NCBI RefSeq assembly: GCF_029813835.1
Contig: NZ_JARVKV010000006.1
Location: forward strand, 119,903 to 183,902
Reading direction: 5' to 3'
Length of the DNA: 64,000 nt
Source of the DNA: Streptomyces sp. DH37
GTDB lineage: Bacteria > Actinomycetota > Actinomycetes > Streptomycetales > Streptomycetaceae
Positions 1 to 7,993 of this stretch are shown in pieces. Under the pieces are notes generated by a model. It was given only the letters and a program-made list of their open reading frames with translations. It did no database searches and had not been told where the DNA came from. Numbering within the stretch: the first letter of the stretch is position 1; each line of letters starts with the position of its first letter. Position numbers and translations under genes: made by a program.

Positions 1-61
1 CCGCGGTGGCGATGGCGGCGGCGAGTACGGTGCGGCGGGTGGCCGGTCTGCTGTCGGTCAT
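1..61 (-). CDS. N-terminus of a secreted protein (partial)
   Basis: Only the first 20 codons lie in the window, read leftward from an ATG at 61-59. They translate as MTDSRPATRRTVLAAAIATA, a short n-region with twin arginines followed by an Ala-rich hydrophobic stretch, which looks like a Sec or Tat signal peptide. A GGAAGGA ribosome binding site precedes the ATG. From Streptomyces synteny next to a CbxX ATPase gene this could be a D-alanyl-D-alanine carboxypeptidase, but nothing in these 20 residues shows that. Divergent from the kinase-like gene at 293. Confidence 0.5.
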   Translation of the reverse strand, partial: MTDSRPATRRTVLAAAIATA

Positions 62-292
62 GGCGGTGGGTACCCCGGTCCTTCCGTGAGTCGGTGCGTG
101 GAGGAGGCCGCGTCCGTGAACCGCGCGGGTGTGGCGGGTGCGGTGCGGCGAGGCACCGTGAGGTCTCCTCATCTTGCCCCCGGCGGATCACCGCGGCCAG
201 TGTTCGCGTCCGCCGGACGCGCGGATTCATTGGTCTCGTCCTCTGCCGGGGAGGGCGGCCGGGGCGCCGGCGGGCGGCCGTACGCTGGAGCG

Positions 293-943
293 GTGACCCC
301 ACGAGCCTCCAGCGCCTCCGGTGCCTCCGTCGGCCCCGGTGACCTCGCCGGTCTCGCCCGGCGGTTGCGCGCCCTGCCGCCGTCGTGCGGGCCGGTGCGC
401 CTGGTGGCGGTCGACGGGCACGCGGGGTCCGGCAAGAGCACGCTGGCCGGACGGCTGGCGGCGGAACCGGGCGGGGCCCCGGTGCTCCATCTGGACGACC
501 TGGCCAGCCATGACGCCCTGTTCGAGTGGACCGGCCGCGTCCTGGAGCAGGTGGTCGCGCCCCTCGCGCACGGGGAGCCGGCCCGGTACGGGGTCTACGA
601 CTGGGAGCGCCGGGTGTTCGACGGGGAGCGCACGCTGCCGCCCGCGCCGGTGGTGCTGGTGGAAGGGGTCGGCGCGGGCCGCCGTGCCCTGCGCCCTCAT
701 CTGGCCTGCGTCCTGTGGCTGGACGTGCCGCGCGAGGAGGCCTGGGCGCGCGGGCGGCGGCGGGACGGGCCGCGGCTCGACGCCTTCTGGGACGGCTGGG
801 AACGCGCGGAGGAGCGGCACTTCGCCGCCGATCCCACCCGCCCCTACGCCGACCACCTGGTGCGGCGGGACGCGGGGGGATATCTGGTGCGTCCGGGCCC
901 GCGCGGGGCGGACGCCGAATCCGCCCGCGCACACGGTGGGTGA
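293..943 (+). CDS. Small P-loop kinase, uridine kinase-like
   Basis: 216-residue cytoplasmic P-loop protein. A Walker A motif GHAGSGKST lies near residue 42, followed by a LHLDDL segment where uridine kinase-like enzymes keep a catalytic or substrate Asp. The size and fold order (P-loop, D-D, a YDWERR-like substrate region, VVLVEGVGAGR) resemble the uridine kinase/AAA-type nucleotide kinases. I chose the GTG at 293 because the P-loop then starts at a usual distance from the N-terminus, and because a TACGCT -10 box (281-286) sits seven bases upstream, the spacing of a leaderless Streptomyces transcript. An ATG at 86 is in frame but would add 69 low-complexity residues. The substrate is unknown; a phosphoryl transfer role is inferred. 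Confidence 0.7.
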   Translation: MTPRASSASGASVGPGDLAGLARRLRALPPSCGPVRLVAVDGHAGSGKSTLAGRLAAEPGGAPVLHLDDLASHDALFEWTGRVLEQVVAPLAHGEPARYGVYDWERRVFDGERTLPPAPVVLVEGVGAGRRALRPHLACVLWLDVPREEAWARGRRRDGPRLDAFWDGWERAEERHFAADPTRPYADHLVRRDAGGYLVRPGPRGADAESARAHGG

Positions 944-1003
944 CGTGCCGTCGGAGGCGGACGCTCCCGCCGTACCGGGCGGCGGATCCCCGTCCGGCCC
1001 GGC

Positions 1004-1033
1004 TTGACCGACCACGGGTCCGGGTTCTACGTT
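1004..1033 (+). promoter_or_regulatory. Sigma70 (HrdB)-type promoter of the candidate small RNA
   Basis: TTGACC at 1004-1009 and TACGTT at 1028-1033, separated by 18 bp. It lies in the gap after the kinase gene, and no start codon with a ribosome binding site follows closely. Transcription should start near 1040. Confidence 0.6.
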
Positions 1034-1039
1034 CTCCCC

Positions 1040-1108
1040 GAACGGCCCGGACAGGCCGTTCACCACGCGAAGCCCCCGGTTGTTCCCCCGTGACCGGGGG
1101 CTTCGTTC
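1040..1108 (+). ncRNA. Candidate ~70-nt small RNA ending in an intrinsic terminator
   Basis: Starting about 7 bases after the -10 box, the segment folds into a 7-bp hairpin (AACGGCC 1041-1047 with GGCCGTT 1054-1060, loop CGGACA), a short single-stranded CACCACGC linker, then a perfect 12-bp terminator stem (1069-1080 with 1093-1104, loop 12) followed by GTTCT. A promoter, a short structured body and a terminator inside 105 bp, with no credible ORF, is the layout of a stand-alone small RNA. The alternative is that the second hairpin only terminates the upstream kinase mRNA. I do not recognise it as 6S RNA, tmRNA or RNase P RNA. Confidence 0.5.
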
Positions 1109-1130
1109 TGCCCGGACGCCCTCGGCCTCC

Positions 1131-1210
1131 CCGTCTCACCCCGTCTCACCCCATCTCACCCCACCTCACCCCGTCCCACCCCACCTCACCCCGTCTCACT
1201 CCGCCTCGCA
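1131..1210. repeat. 10-bp tandem repeat, eight copies
   Basis: Eight contiguous 10-bp units run from 1131 to 1210 with consensus CCGTCTCACC; units differ at one to three positions, with CCACCTCACC the commonest variant. The period equals about one helical turn. It sits between the small-RNA terminator and the CbxX-type gene in DNA with no good coding frame. Confidence 0.85.
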
Positions 1211-1465
1211 TCACCGTCCGTCACCGAACGGCCGCGCCCCGAGCGCCGGTCCGCCCCCTCTGCCCCACTGGCCTGCCCATACGCCGTCTACGACCGAAAC
1301 CGTCGCGCGGGTACCATGCCAAAGGCCGTGGGGGGTCGGGGCACCGCCTTGCCGTCTGCGGCAACTTCCTTCCTCAGCAAGGCCGTTGAGCGTCGTTGGG
1401 AACCGCCACCGCCGCCGGGCGACCACCCGGCGCATACCTTCGGGGGACGTTTCGTGGGGGACGTG

Positions 1466-3424
1466 ATGGGCTACGGCACGCAGGACACCCATGGTCCGCA
1501 GGCCCCCGCCGACCTCGCCTGGCTGCGCGGGGTCGACGCGTACACCGTCGGCGGCTACGCCCACGCCGAGGAGGAGTTCCGCGCCGCCGTGCGCATCGAC
1601 CCGGGCATGGCCGACGCCTGGCTGGGACTGCACGCCCTGCGCGTGGACACCGCCACCGCCCTGCTGCGCATGCACGAGCACCGCCACCGCTTCGGCGAGC
1701 AGCGCGCCCGGCACGGCCGGTCCCTCAACTCCTGGTACTGGCTGGGCTGGTGGGTGCAGCCGGTGCTGGAGACCGAGCGCGACCTGCTGCTGGCGCACGC
1801 CTCGCACTGGCTGGACGGCCGCCACGTCGCCGAGCTGGACCGGGCCCTGGCCGAGTGCCCGCCGGTGGAGACCGATCCGCAGGTGAGGTTCCTGCACGCC
1901 TGCCGCGCCTACCTCGCCAAGGACTGGGAGCTGCTGGTACGGCACACCGAGCCGCTGGTGGGCGATCCGCTGCTGGGCATCGAGGCGAGCCTGTTCGCGG
2001 GCATGGCCCGGGTCCGGCTGGAGATGTACGGACAGGCCGAGCCGCTGCTGGCCGCCGCCCTGATGCGCTGCCGCAGCGAGCAGCCGCAGCGCAAGGAGCT
2101 GCGCTACTGGCTGGCCCGCGCCCGGGAGGGCACCGGGCGCAGCGCGGCGGCGCTGCCGCTGTACCGGGCGGTGCACCGGGTGGACCCGGCGTTCATGGAC
2201 ACCTCCGCCCGGCTGACCGCCATCGCCGAGGGCGACGGGCTGGACGACGCGCCGGGCATGGCGACGGCCGTGACGGTCGCGGACGGCGGGACGGACGGCG
2301 CCGACGTGCTGGGCGATCTGCTGGAGGGCGGCCCGCCGGTCGGCGGCGCGTACGCCGTCGACGGCGTGGACCTCACCGAACCGGCCGCCGACGGCCCGCG
2401 GTCCGGCGGTGCGGCGGGCGGCACGGCGGGCGGCACGGCCGGTCCCGTGCCGGCGGAGGCCGACGGCGTACGGGAGCGGTCGTCGTCCGGCCGCCGCGGG
2501 GCCGACGGGCGGTTCCCGGCCGGGCCGGCCGACCCGGTGCTGCTGGCCGGCGCGATGGGGGAGCTGGAGCGCATGGTCGGCCTGGAGCCGGTCAAGCGCC
2601 AGGTGCGGGCGCTGTCGGCGCAGTTGCACATGGCGCGGCTCCGCGCCGAGCAGGGGCTGCCCGTCCAGCCGCCCAAGCGGCACTTCGTCTTCTCCGGTCC
2701 CTCGGGGACGGGCAAGACGACGGTGGCGCGCATCCTGGGGCGGGTGTTCTACGCGCTGGGCCTGCTGGGCGGCGACCACCTGGTGGAGGCGCAGCGCGCC
2801 GACCTGGTGGGCGAGTACCTGGGCCAGACGGCGGTCAAGGCGAACGAGCTGATCGACTCCGCGCTGGGCGGGGTGCTCTTCGTGGACGAGGCGTACAGCC
2901 TGTCCAACACCGGTTACGGCAAGGGCGACGCGTACGGCGACGAGGCGCTGCAGGTGCTGCTCAAGCGCGCCGAGGACAGCCGGGACCGGCTGGTGGTGAT
3001 CCTGGCGGGCTACCCGGAGGGCATGGACCGGCTGCTGGCCGCCAACCCGGGCCTGGGCTCGCGCTTCACCACCCGCGTGGACTTCCCCAGCTACCGGCCG
3101 CCGGAGCTGACGGCGATCGGCGAGGTGCTGGCGGCCGAGAACGGCGACGTGTGGGACGAGGAGGCGCTGGACGAGCTGCGCAGCATCAGCGGCCACGTGG
3201 TGGACCAGGGCTGGATCGACGAGCTGGGCAACGGCCGCTTCCTGCGCACGCTGTACGAGAAGTCCTGCGCCTACCGCGATCTGCGGCTGTCGGGCTACCC
3301 GGGCACGCCCTCCCGGGAGGAGCTGGCCACGCTGCGGCTGCCGGACCTGATGCAGGCGTACGGGGAGGTCCTGTCCGGCCGCGGCCCCGAGGGGCCGCGG
3401 CGCGAGCCTCCGTCGTTCGCCTGA
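1466..3424 (+). CDS. TPR-CbxX/EccA-like AAA ATPase
   Basis: 652-residue cytoplasmic protein with the layout of CbxX/CfqX and type VII secretion EccA ATPases: an N-terminal helical TPR-like half (residues ~10-260), an Ala/Gly-rich linker (~270-360), and a C-terminal AAA domain. The Walker A motif GPSGTGKTT is near residue 411 and the Walker B LFVDEAYSL near 471; arginines expected of the sensor region follow (GLGSRFTTR). The family remodels protein complexes. No ESX membrane genes (eccB-eccE) lie nearby, so a secretion role is not shown. Start: ATG 1466 is preceded by GGGGGA at 1456-1461, a good ribosome binding site; the longer frame from 1316 lacks one and would add low-complexity sequence. 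It stands as a single gene. Confidence 0.85.
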   Translation: MGYGTQDTHGPQAPADLAWLRGVDAYTVGGYAHAEEEFRAAVRIDPGMADAWLGLHALRVDTATALLRMHEHRHRFGEQRARHGRSLNSWYWLGWWVQPVLETERDLLLAHASHWLDGRHVAELDRALAECPPVETDPQVRFLHACRAYLAKDWELLVRHTEPLVGDPLLGIEASLFAGMARVRLEMYGQAEPLLAAALMRCRSEQPQRKELRYWLARAREGTGRSAAALPLYRAVHRVDPAFMDTSARLTAIAEGDGLDDAPGMATAVTVADGGTDGADVLGDLLEGGPPVGGAYAVDGVDLTEPAADGPRSGGAAGGTAGGTAGPVPAEADGVRERSSSGRRGADGRFPAGPADPVLLAGAMGELERMVGLEPVKRQVRALSAQLHMARLRAEQGLPVQPPKRHFVFSGPSGTGKTTVARILGRVFYALGLLGGDHLVEAQRADLVGEYLGQTAVKANELIDSALGGVLFVDEAYSLSNTGYGKGDAYGDEALQVLLKRAEDSRDRLVVILAGYPEGMDRLLAANPGLGSRFTTRVDFPSYRPPELTAIGEVLAAENGDVWDEEALDELRSISGHVVDQGWIDELGNGRFLRTLYEKSCAYRDLRLSGYPGTPSREELATLRLPDLMQAYGEVLSGRGPEGPRREPPSFA

Positions 3425-3581
3425 GTCCCGGACCGGGCCGGCCTCAGGGAGCGGGAAGCGGCGCCGGGGTCCGGCCGCGAGGCGGGTGCGGCCGGGACAC
3501 CGCCCGGCCCCCGGGGAGCCGCCCGCCGACGCGGGTGCGGCGGCGCCGCGCGAACCGGGGCGGGGTACGGGAGGGCCGGGC

Positions 3582-4055
3582 TCAGCCGGCCGCCGGTCCC
3601 GTGCCGTACCGCTCGGCCAGTTCGCGCAGGGTCCTCGCGTCCCGGACGGCCTGCTGTTGCGCGATGCCGGGCTGGATGCCCATGGCGGGCAGGGTGGTGC
3701 CGTCGGAGAGGTCGAGGAGGACCCAGGGGTCGCCGGGGCGGAGGTTCACCTTGATGATCTCTGCCCATTCCAGGTGACGCCGGGTGGTGAGGTTGACGAC
3801 CGTGACACCGTCGGCGTCGGCGACCACCTTCGGGCGGCTGAGCAGGGCGAGGACGCCGAGGAACAGCAGACCGGTGACGACGAAGCTGGCCCGCTCGCCC
3901 GCCCCGAGCCCCTCCAGCAGCATCGCGACCGTGGTCAGGGTGGCCAGGATCGTGACGCCGACCGTCAGCAGGACGACCCGGGTGCGGGTGGGCCGGAAGG
4001 TCACCGGCAGGCCGGGGCCGGTCTCTGCGCCGGGTTCGGGGGCGGGGGCGGACAC
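3582..4055 (-). CDS. PH-like domain membrane protein
   Basis: 157 residues with a GTG start at 4055 preceded by GGAGAG. After a Pro/Glu-rich N-terminus come two predicted membrane segments (residues ~26-48 and ~57-76), followed by a C-terminal ~75-residue beta-rich region (KVVADADGVTVVNL...WAEI...LDLSDG) typical of the bacterial PH-like (bPH6) domains of Streptomyces. The family is uncharacterised; a membrane-proximal binding role is only an inference. It lies 58 bp downstream of hisG on the same strand and is the last gene of this minus-strand run. This hisG-adjacent position is familiar from other Streptomyces. Confidence 0.75.
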   Translation of the reverse strand: MSAPAPEPGAETGPGLPVTFRPTRTRVVLLTVGVTILATLTTVAMLLEGLGAGERASFVVTGLLFLGVLALLSRPKVVADADGVTVVNLTTRRHLEWAEIIKVNLRPGDPWVLLDLSDGTTLPAMGIQPGIAQQQAVRDARTLRELAERYGTGPAAG

Positions 4056-4084
4056 GGGCGTCGCTCTCCGGGGTGTGTGCGTCG

Positions 4085-4110
4085 GTGCGGTCGGTGCTGA
4101 CGGCGGCGGG
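4085..4110. repeat. 26-bp direct repeat, copy A (3' of hisG)
   Basis: A 26-bp sequence starting GTGCGGTCGGTG is repeated exactly at 5012-5037. This copy ends 3 bp from the hisG stop codon, so the two copies bracket hisG. Confidence 0.85.
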
Positions 4111-4113
4111 CCG

Positions 4114-4962
4114 TCAGAGGCGGCAGGCGTGGATGCCGGTGGTGAGGATCGCCCGGGCGCCCAGGTCGTAGAGGTCGTCCATGATCCGCTGGGCGTCCCT
4201 GGCGGGGACCATGGAACGCACCGCGACCCAGCCCTCGTGGTGCAGCGGCGAGATGGTGGGCGACTCCAGGCCGGGGGTGAGGGCCACGGCCTGCTCGACC
4301 TTCTCGGCGCGGATGTCGTAGTCCATCATCACGTAGCGCCGGGCCACCAGGACGCCCTGCATGCGGCGGAGGAACTGCCGCACCTTGGGGTCGTCGGCGG
4401 GGGCCCCGGTACGCCGGATGACGACGGCCTCGGACTCCAGGATCGGCTCGCCGATGATCTCCAGCCCGGCGTTGCGCAGCGTGGTGCCGGTCTCGACGAC
4501 GTCGGCGATGATCTCGGCGACGCCGAGCTGGATGGCCGTCTCCACCGCGCCGTCGAGGCGGACGACGGAGGCGTCCACCCCGTGGTCGGCCAGGTGCTTG
4601 GCGACCAGGCCGGGGAAGGAGGTGGCGATGGTCATGCCGCCGAAGTCGCCGACGCCGTCCGCGGTGCCGGGGCGGGTGGCGTAGCGGAAGGTGGAGGCGG
4701 CGAAGCCGAGCTGGAGGATCTCCTCGGCGGCGGCGCCGGAGTCCAGCAGCAGGTCGCGGCCGGTGATGCCGATGTCGAGCTTTCCGGAGCCCACGTAGAC
4801 GGCGATGTCGCGGGGGCGGAGGAAGAAGAACTCCACCTCGTTGTCGCCGTCCACCAGGACCAGCTCGCGGCGGTCCTTGCGCTGCTTGTAGCCCGCCTCA
4901 TGGAGCATCGCCGACGCAGGCTCGGACAGTGAACCCTTGTTGGGGACGGCGATGCGCAGCAT
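4114..4962 (-). CDS. hisG: ATP phosphoribosyltransferase, long form
   Basis: 282 residues, the length of the long HisG form. It condenses ATP with PRPP in the first, feedback-controlled step of histidine synthesis. N-terminal MLRIAVPNKGSLS and the central PRPP-binding region (GVAEIIADVVETGTTLRN, residues ~150-167) are typical; residues ~210-282 (WVAVRSMVPARDAQRIMDDL) form the C-terminal ACT-like histidine-sensing domain, so no HisZ subunit is required. Start ATG 4962. It follows hisE on the same strand after a 111-bp gap that holds a 24-bp palindrome and a copy of a 26-bp repeat. As in other actinobacteria, hisE and hisG lie apart from any main his operon; none of the other his genes is in this window. 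Confidence 0.97.
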   Translation of the reverse strand: MLRIAVPNKGSLSEPASAMLHEAGYKQRKDRRELVLVDGDNEVEFFFLRPRDIAVYVGSGKLDIGITGRDLLLDSGAAAEEILQLGFAASTFRYATRPGTADGVGDFGGMTIATSFPGLVAKHLADHGVDASVVRLDGAVETAIQLGVAEIIADVVETGTTLRNAGLEIIGEPILESEAVVIRRTGAPADDPKVRQFLRRMQGVLVARRYVMMDYDIRAEKVEQAVALTPGLESPTISPLHHEGWVAVRSMVPARDAQRIMDDLYDLGARAILTTGIHACRL

Positions 4963-5011
4963 GGGGCGGTCTTCCTTCGCGTTCTGGGGCCGGTGCGGTC
5001 GGCGCGGGGAT

Positions 5012-5037
5012 GTGCGGTCGGTGCTGACGGCGGCGGG
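5012..5037. repeat. 26-bp direct repeat, copy B (5' of hisG)
   Basis: Exact second copy of the 26-bp sequence at 4085-4110. It lies upstream of hisG on the minus strand, in the hisE-hisG gap. A shorter related stretch (GTGCGGTCGGCGC) sits at about 4993-5005. Confidence 0.85.
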
Positions 5038-5041
5038 GGCG

Positions 5042-5065
5042 CCGGTGGGGGCGCGCCCCCACCGG
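5042..5065. terminator. Perfect 24-bp palindrome between hisE and hisG
   Basis: CCGGTGGGGGCG at 5042-5053 is followed directly by its reverse complement at 5054-5065. It starts 8 bp past the hisE stop codon on the minus strand. No U-tract follows, so it could be a leaky terminator, a 3'-end stabiliser or a protein site. In this genome similar hairpins follow many stop codons. Confidence 0.6.
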
Positions 5066-5073
5066 GACGCGCT

Positions 5074-5346
5074 CTACAGGTGAGCGTATACGTCGTCGAG
5101 GCTGATGCCCCGGGCGACCATCATCACCTGAAGGTGGTACAGCAGTTGGGAGATCTCCTCGGCGGTGCGGTCCGCGCCCTCGTACTCCGCGGCCATCCAC
5201 ACCTCGGCGGCCTCCTCGACGACCTTCTTGCCGATGGTGTGGACGCCCGCGGCCACCAGCTCGGCGGTGCGGGAGGTGGCGGGGTCGCCGGTGGCGGCCT
5301 TCTGCCGGAGCTCGCCGAACAGTTCCTCGAATGTCTTGTTCGCCAT
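5074..5346 (-). CDS. hisE: Phosphoribosyl-ATP pyrophosphatase
   Basis: 90 residues, the usual length of stand-alone HisE, an all-alpha MazG-like enzyme that hydrolyses phosphoribosyl-ATP to phosphoribosyl-AMP and pyrophosphate in step two of histidine synthesis. The metal-binding motif [13 protein letters not shown] (residues ~41-53) and the second helix Glu in [13 protein letters not shown] are visible. It ends in VYAHL. It lies 34 bp downstream of ribH and upstream of hisG on the same strand, so it is probably partly co-transcribed with the riboflavin genes. Confidence 0.95.
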   Translation of the reverse strand: MANKTFEELFGELRQKAATGDPATSRTAELVAAGVHTIGKKVVEEAAEVWMAAEYEGADRTAEEISQLLYHLQVMMVARGISLDDVYAHL

Positions 5347-5380
5347 GGTGCCCCCTACCCTACGCCGGTCCCGTCCCCGC

Positions 5381-5866
5381 TCAGCGCCAGGGCTCGGCGA
5401 CGGTGCGCAGGACGGCGGCCGTCGCGACGGCGGCCGTCACCGCCTCGTGGCCCTTGTCCTCGCCGGAGCCCTCCAGGCCGGCGCGGTCCAGGGCCTGCTC
5501 CTCGGTGTCGCAGGTCAGCACGCCGAAGCCGACGGGCACGCCGGTGTCCACCGAGACCTGGGTGAGGCCCTGGGCGACGCCCTGGCAGACGTAGTCGAAG
5601 TGCGGGGTGCCCCCGCGGATGACCACGCCGAGCGCGACGACCGCGTCGTAGCCGCGGGCGGCCAGCACCTTGGCGGCGACGGGCAGCTCGAAGCTGCCGG
5701 GGACGCGCAGCACGGTGGGCTCGTGGATGCCCAGCTCGCCCAGGGCGCGCAGCGCGCCGTTCAGCAGGCCGTCCATCACCTTCTCGTGCCACTGCGCGGC
5801 GATCACGGCCACGCGCAGGTCGCCGCAGTTCTTGACGGTCAGTTCGGGGGCGCCCTTGCCGCTCAC
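5381..5866 (-). CDS. ribH: 6,7-dimethyl-8-ribityllumazine synthase
   Basis: 161 residues, normal for RibH. It condenses 5-amino-6-ribitylaminouracil with 3,4-dihydroxy-2-butanone 4-phosphate, in an icosahedral or pentameric cage. Family motifs are present: [12 protein letters not shown] (residues ~55-66), [17 protein letters not shown] with the catalytic His (~78-94), and [17 protein letters not shown]. It lies 64 bp downstream of ribBA and upstream of hisE on the same strand. It belongs to the FMN-riboswitch-controlled rib operon. Confidence 0.97.
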   Translation of the reverse strand: MSGKGAPELTVKNCGDLRVAVIAAQWHEKVMDGLLNGALRALGELGIHEPTVLRVPGSFELPVAAKVLAARGYDAVVALGVVIRGGTPHFDYVCQGVAQGLTQVSVDTGVPVGFGVLTCDTEEQALDRAGLEGSGEDKGHEAVTAAVATAAVLRTVAEPWR

Positions 5867-5930
5867 GTTGCTCCTCGTTCTGTGGGGTGGTGCCGGTACC
5901 GGTGGACGGGTCGTTCGACGGGACGCGGGG

Positions 5931-7292
5931 TCACTGGCTGCCGCAGACGGCGAGCGGTTCCCCGTCCAGCCAGGGCAGGTCGTGCCCCATGCGGTCCCGC
6001 TTGGTGCGCAGGTAGCGCAGGTTGTGCTCGCCCGCCTGGACGGGCATCGGCTCGCGGCCGGTGACGCGCAGCCCGTGGCGGGTCAGGGCCTCGGTCTTGC
6101 CGGGGTTGTTGGTCATCAGGCGCAGGGAGCGCACGCCGAGGTCGGTGAGCATCTGCGCCGCGGCGGCGTAGTCGCGGGCGTCGGCGGGCAGGCCCAGTTC
6201 CAGGTTGGCGTCGAGGGTGTCGCGGCCCATCTCCTGGAGCTGGTAGGCGCGCAGCTTGGACAGCAGGCCGATGCCGCGCCCCTCGTGCCCGCGCAGGTAG
6301 ACCACCACGCCGCGGCCCTCCTCGGCCACGCGGCGCAGGGAGTCCTCCAGCTGGGGGCCGCAGTCGCAGCGCAGCGAGCCGAACACGTCCCCCGTCAGGC
6401 ACTCGGAGTGCACCCGCACCAGGACGTCCTCGGCGCCCTCGACGTCCCCGGCGACCAGGGCGATGTGCTCCACTCCGTCGGTGGTGGAGCGGTAGCCGTG
6501 GGCCCGGAAGCCGCCGTGGGCGGTGGGCAGGGCGGTGACGGCCTCGCGGCGGACGACCGGGACCGCGGGGGCGGCGGGGACCGCGGGCGCGGGCCGTTCG
6601 GAGGAGCGGCGGTGGGCGATCAGGTCCTCGATGGAGATGATCGCCAGGCCGTGCTTGCGGGCGAAGGGCACCAGTTCCGGCAGGCGCAGCATGGTGCCGT
6701 CCTCGGCCGCGATCTCCACGATGGCGGCGGCGGGGCGCAGTCCGGCGAGGCGGGCGAGGTCGACCCCGGCCTCGGTGTGGCCGGGACGCTCCAGGACGCC
6801 GCCGGGGCGGGCGCGCAGCGGGAAGACGTGGCCGGGGCGTACGAAGTCGCCGGCCTCGGAGACGGGGTCGGCCAGCAGCCGGATGGTGGTGGCGCGGTCG
6901 GCGGCGGAGATGCCGGTGGTCACGCCGTGCGCGGCGGAGGCGTCCACGGAGACGGTGAAGGCGGTGCCCATCGACTCGGTGTTGTCGCCGACCATCTGCG
7001 GCAGTGCCAGGCGGTCGAGTTCGCCGGCCTCCATCGGCGTGCAGATCAGGCCGCGGCACTCGCTCATCATGAAGGCGACGATCCCGGGCGTGATCAGCTC
7101 GGCGGCGACGACGAGGTCGCCCTCGTTCTCGCGGTCCGCGTCGTCGACGACGACCACCGGGCGCCCGGCGGCGATGTCGGCGATCGCGCGCTCGACCGGG
7201 TCCAGGACCAGGGCGCCGTCGAACGCGTCGGCGGTGCCGGCGGTGTCGGCGGTGTCGGCGGTGTACGGATTCCAGGTGTGCAGCGCGGTCAT
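5931..7292 (-). CDS. ribBA: Bifunctional 3,4-DHBP synthase / GTP cyclohydrolase II
   Basis: 453 residues. The N-terminal half (~25-225) is DHBP synthase, with the acidic [10 protein letters not shown] loop and the GHVFPL and GHTEAGVDL motifs. The C-terminal half (~245-440) is GTP cyclohydrolase II, with the zinc motif [17 protein letters not shown] and the GHEGRGIGL loop. It supplies both riboflavin precursors, from ribulose 5-phosphate and from GTP. Start: ATG 7292 is preceded by GGAAGGAG, and ATGA overlaps the ribM stop codon, indicating translational coupling; the longer open frame into ribM is a shadow. Near the N-terminus a short Thr-Ala-Asp repeat ([12 protein letters not shown]) is encoded by a GTCGGCGGT tandem. 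Confidence 0.96.
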   Translation of the reverse strand: MTALHTWNPYTADTADTAGTADAFDGALVLDPVERAIADIAAGRPVVVVDDADRENEGDLVVAAELITPGIVAFMMSECRGLICTPMEAGELDRLALPQMVGDNTESMGTAFTVSVDASAAHGVTTGISAADRATTIRLLADPVSEAGDFVRPGHVFPLRARPGGVLERPGHTEAGVDLARLAGLRPAAAIVEIAAEDGTMLRLPELVPFARKHGLAIISIEDLIAHRRSSERPAPAVPAAPAVPVVRREAVTALPTAHGGFRAHGYRSTTDGVEHIALVAGDVEGAEDVLVRVHSECLTGDVFGSLRCDCGPQLEDSLRRVAEEGRGVVVYLRGHEGRGIGLLSKLRAYQLQEMGRDTLDANLELGLPADARDYAAAAQMLTDLGVRSLRLMTNNPGKTEALTRHGLRVTGREPMPVQAGEHNLRYLRTKRDRMGHDLPWLDGEPLAVCGSQ

Positions 7293-7993
7293 GTCGCGGC
7301 TCCTTCCAGAGCGGGGTCGTTCGCCGCCCGGGCGCGGGAGCGCAGCCACCAGTCGCGCAGACCCCACAGGACGAGGACGAAGTAGATGACGTAGACCAGG
7401 CCGGAGAAGGCGAGGCCGCTGCCGAAGGCGAGCGGGACGCCGACCAGGTCCACCAGCAGCCAGGCGAACCAGAACTCCACCCATCCGCGGGCCTGGGCGA
7501 CCATCGCGGCCAGGGTGCCGACGAAGATGTACGCGTCGGCCCACGGGCTCCAGGACAGCTGGGGGTAGAGCGTGAACAGCCCGCCGACGGCGAGGGTGCC
7601 GGCCGCCGTTCCGGCCAGCAGCCATCCGCGTTCGCGCCAGGTGGCGAAGCGCACGGTGATCCTGCTGTCGGAGGACGGTTCGGCCGCCGCGTCGGCGGCC
7701 GCCGACGCGGCGCCGCCGTCACGCCGCCACTGGCGCCAGCCCCACACGGCGACGCCGATGACCAGCAGTTGCTTGCCGACGCCGCCGGAGAGCTGGGCGG
7801 AGGCGTAGGCGGCGACCAGGACGAGGCCGGCCAGGAACTGGGCGGGCCAGGTCCAGATGGACCGGCGCCAGCCGAGGGCGAGGGCGATCAGGCCCATGGT
7901 GTTGCCGACCATGTCGGACCACTTCACGGTCTGGCCGAACGCCTCGAAGGCGGTGCCGTTGAGGGTCCCGTCGAGCCACTCCAGCGCGCTCAC
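7289..7993 (-). CDS. ribM: PnuC-family transporter, probably riboflavin (RibM)
   Basis: 234 residues, very hydrophobic, with about six to eight membrane segments and a hydrophilic Ala/Ser loop near residues 90-110. The W-rich [16 protein letters not shown] and [20 protein letters not shown] segments are characteristic of the PnuC family. PnuC homologues inside actinobacterial rib operons (RibM, also called PnuX) import riboflavin by facilitated diffusion; other PnuC proteins carry nicotinamide riboside. Its place between ribE and ribBA, with ATGA overlaps at both ends, argues for riboflavin, which is an inference from context. It shares the FMN riboswitch upstream of ribD. Confidence 0.88.
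   Translation of the reverse strand: MSALEWLDGTLNGTAFEAFGQTVKWSDMVGNTMGLIALALGWRRSIWTWPAQFLAGLVLVAAYASAQLSGGVGKQLLVIGVAVWGWRQWRRDGGAASAAADAAAEPSSDSRITVRFATWRERGWLLAGTAAGTLAVGGLFTLYPQLSWSPWADAYIFVGTLAAMVAQARGWVEFWFAWLLVDLVGVPLAFGSGLAFSGLVYVIYFVLVLWGLRDWWLRSRARAANDPALEGAAT

Noticed and set aside
1211..3196. Long open frame on the minus strand antisense to the CbxX-type gene, and many similar 300-1300-codon frames elsewhere
   Set aside because: High-GC DNA leaves antisense and shifted frames open. These have Arg/Gly/Ala-only composition, no family motifs and no ribosome binding sites, and each lies over a gene with clear motifs.
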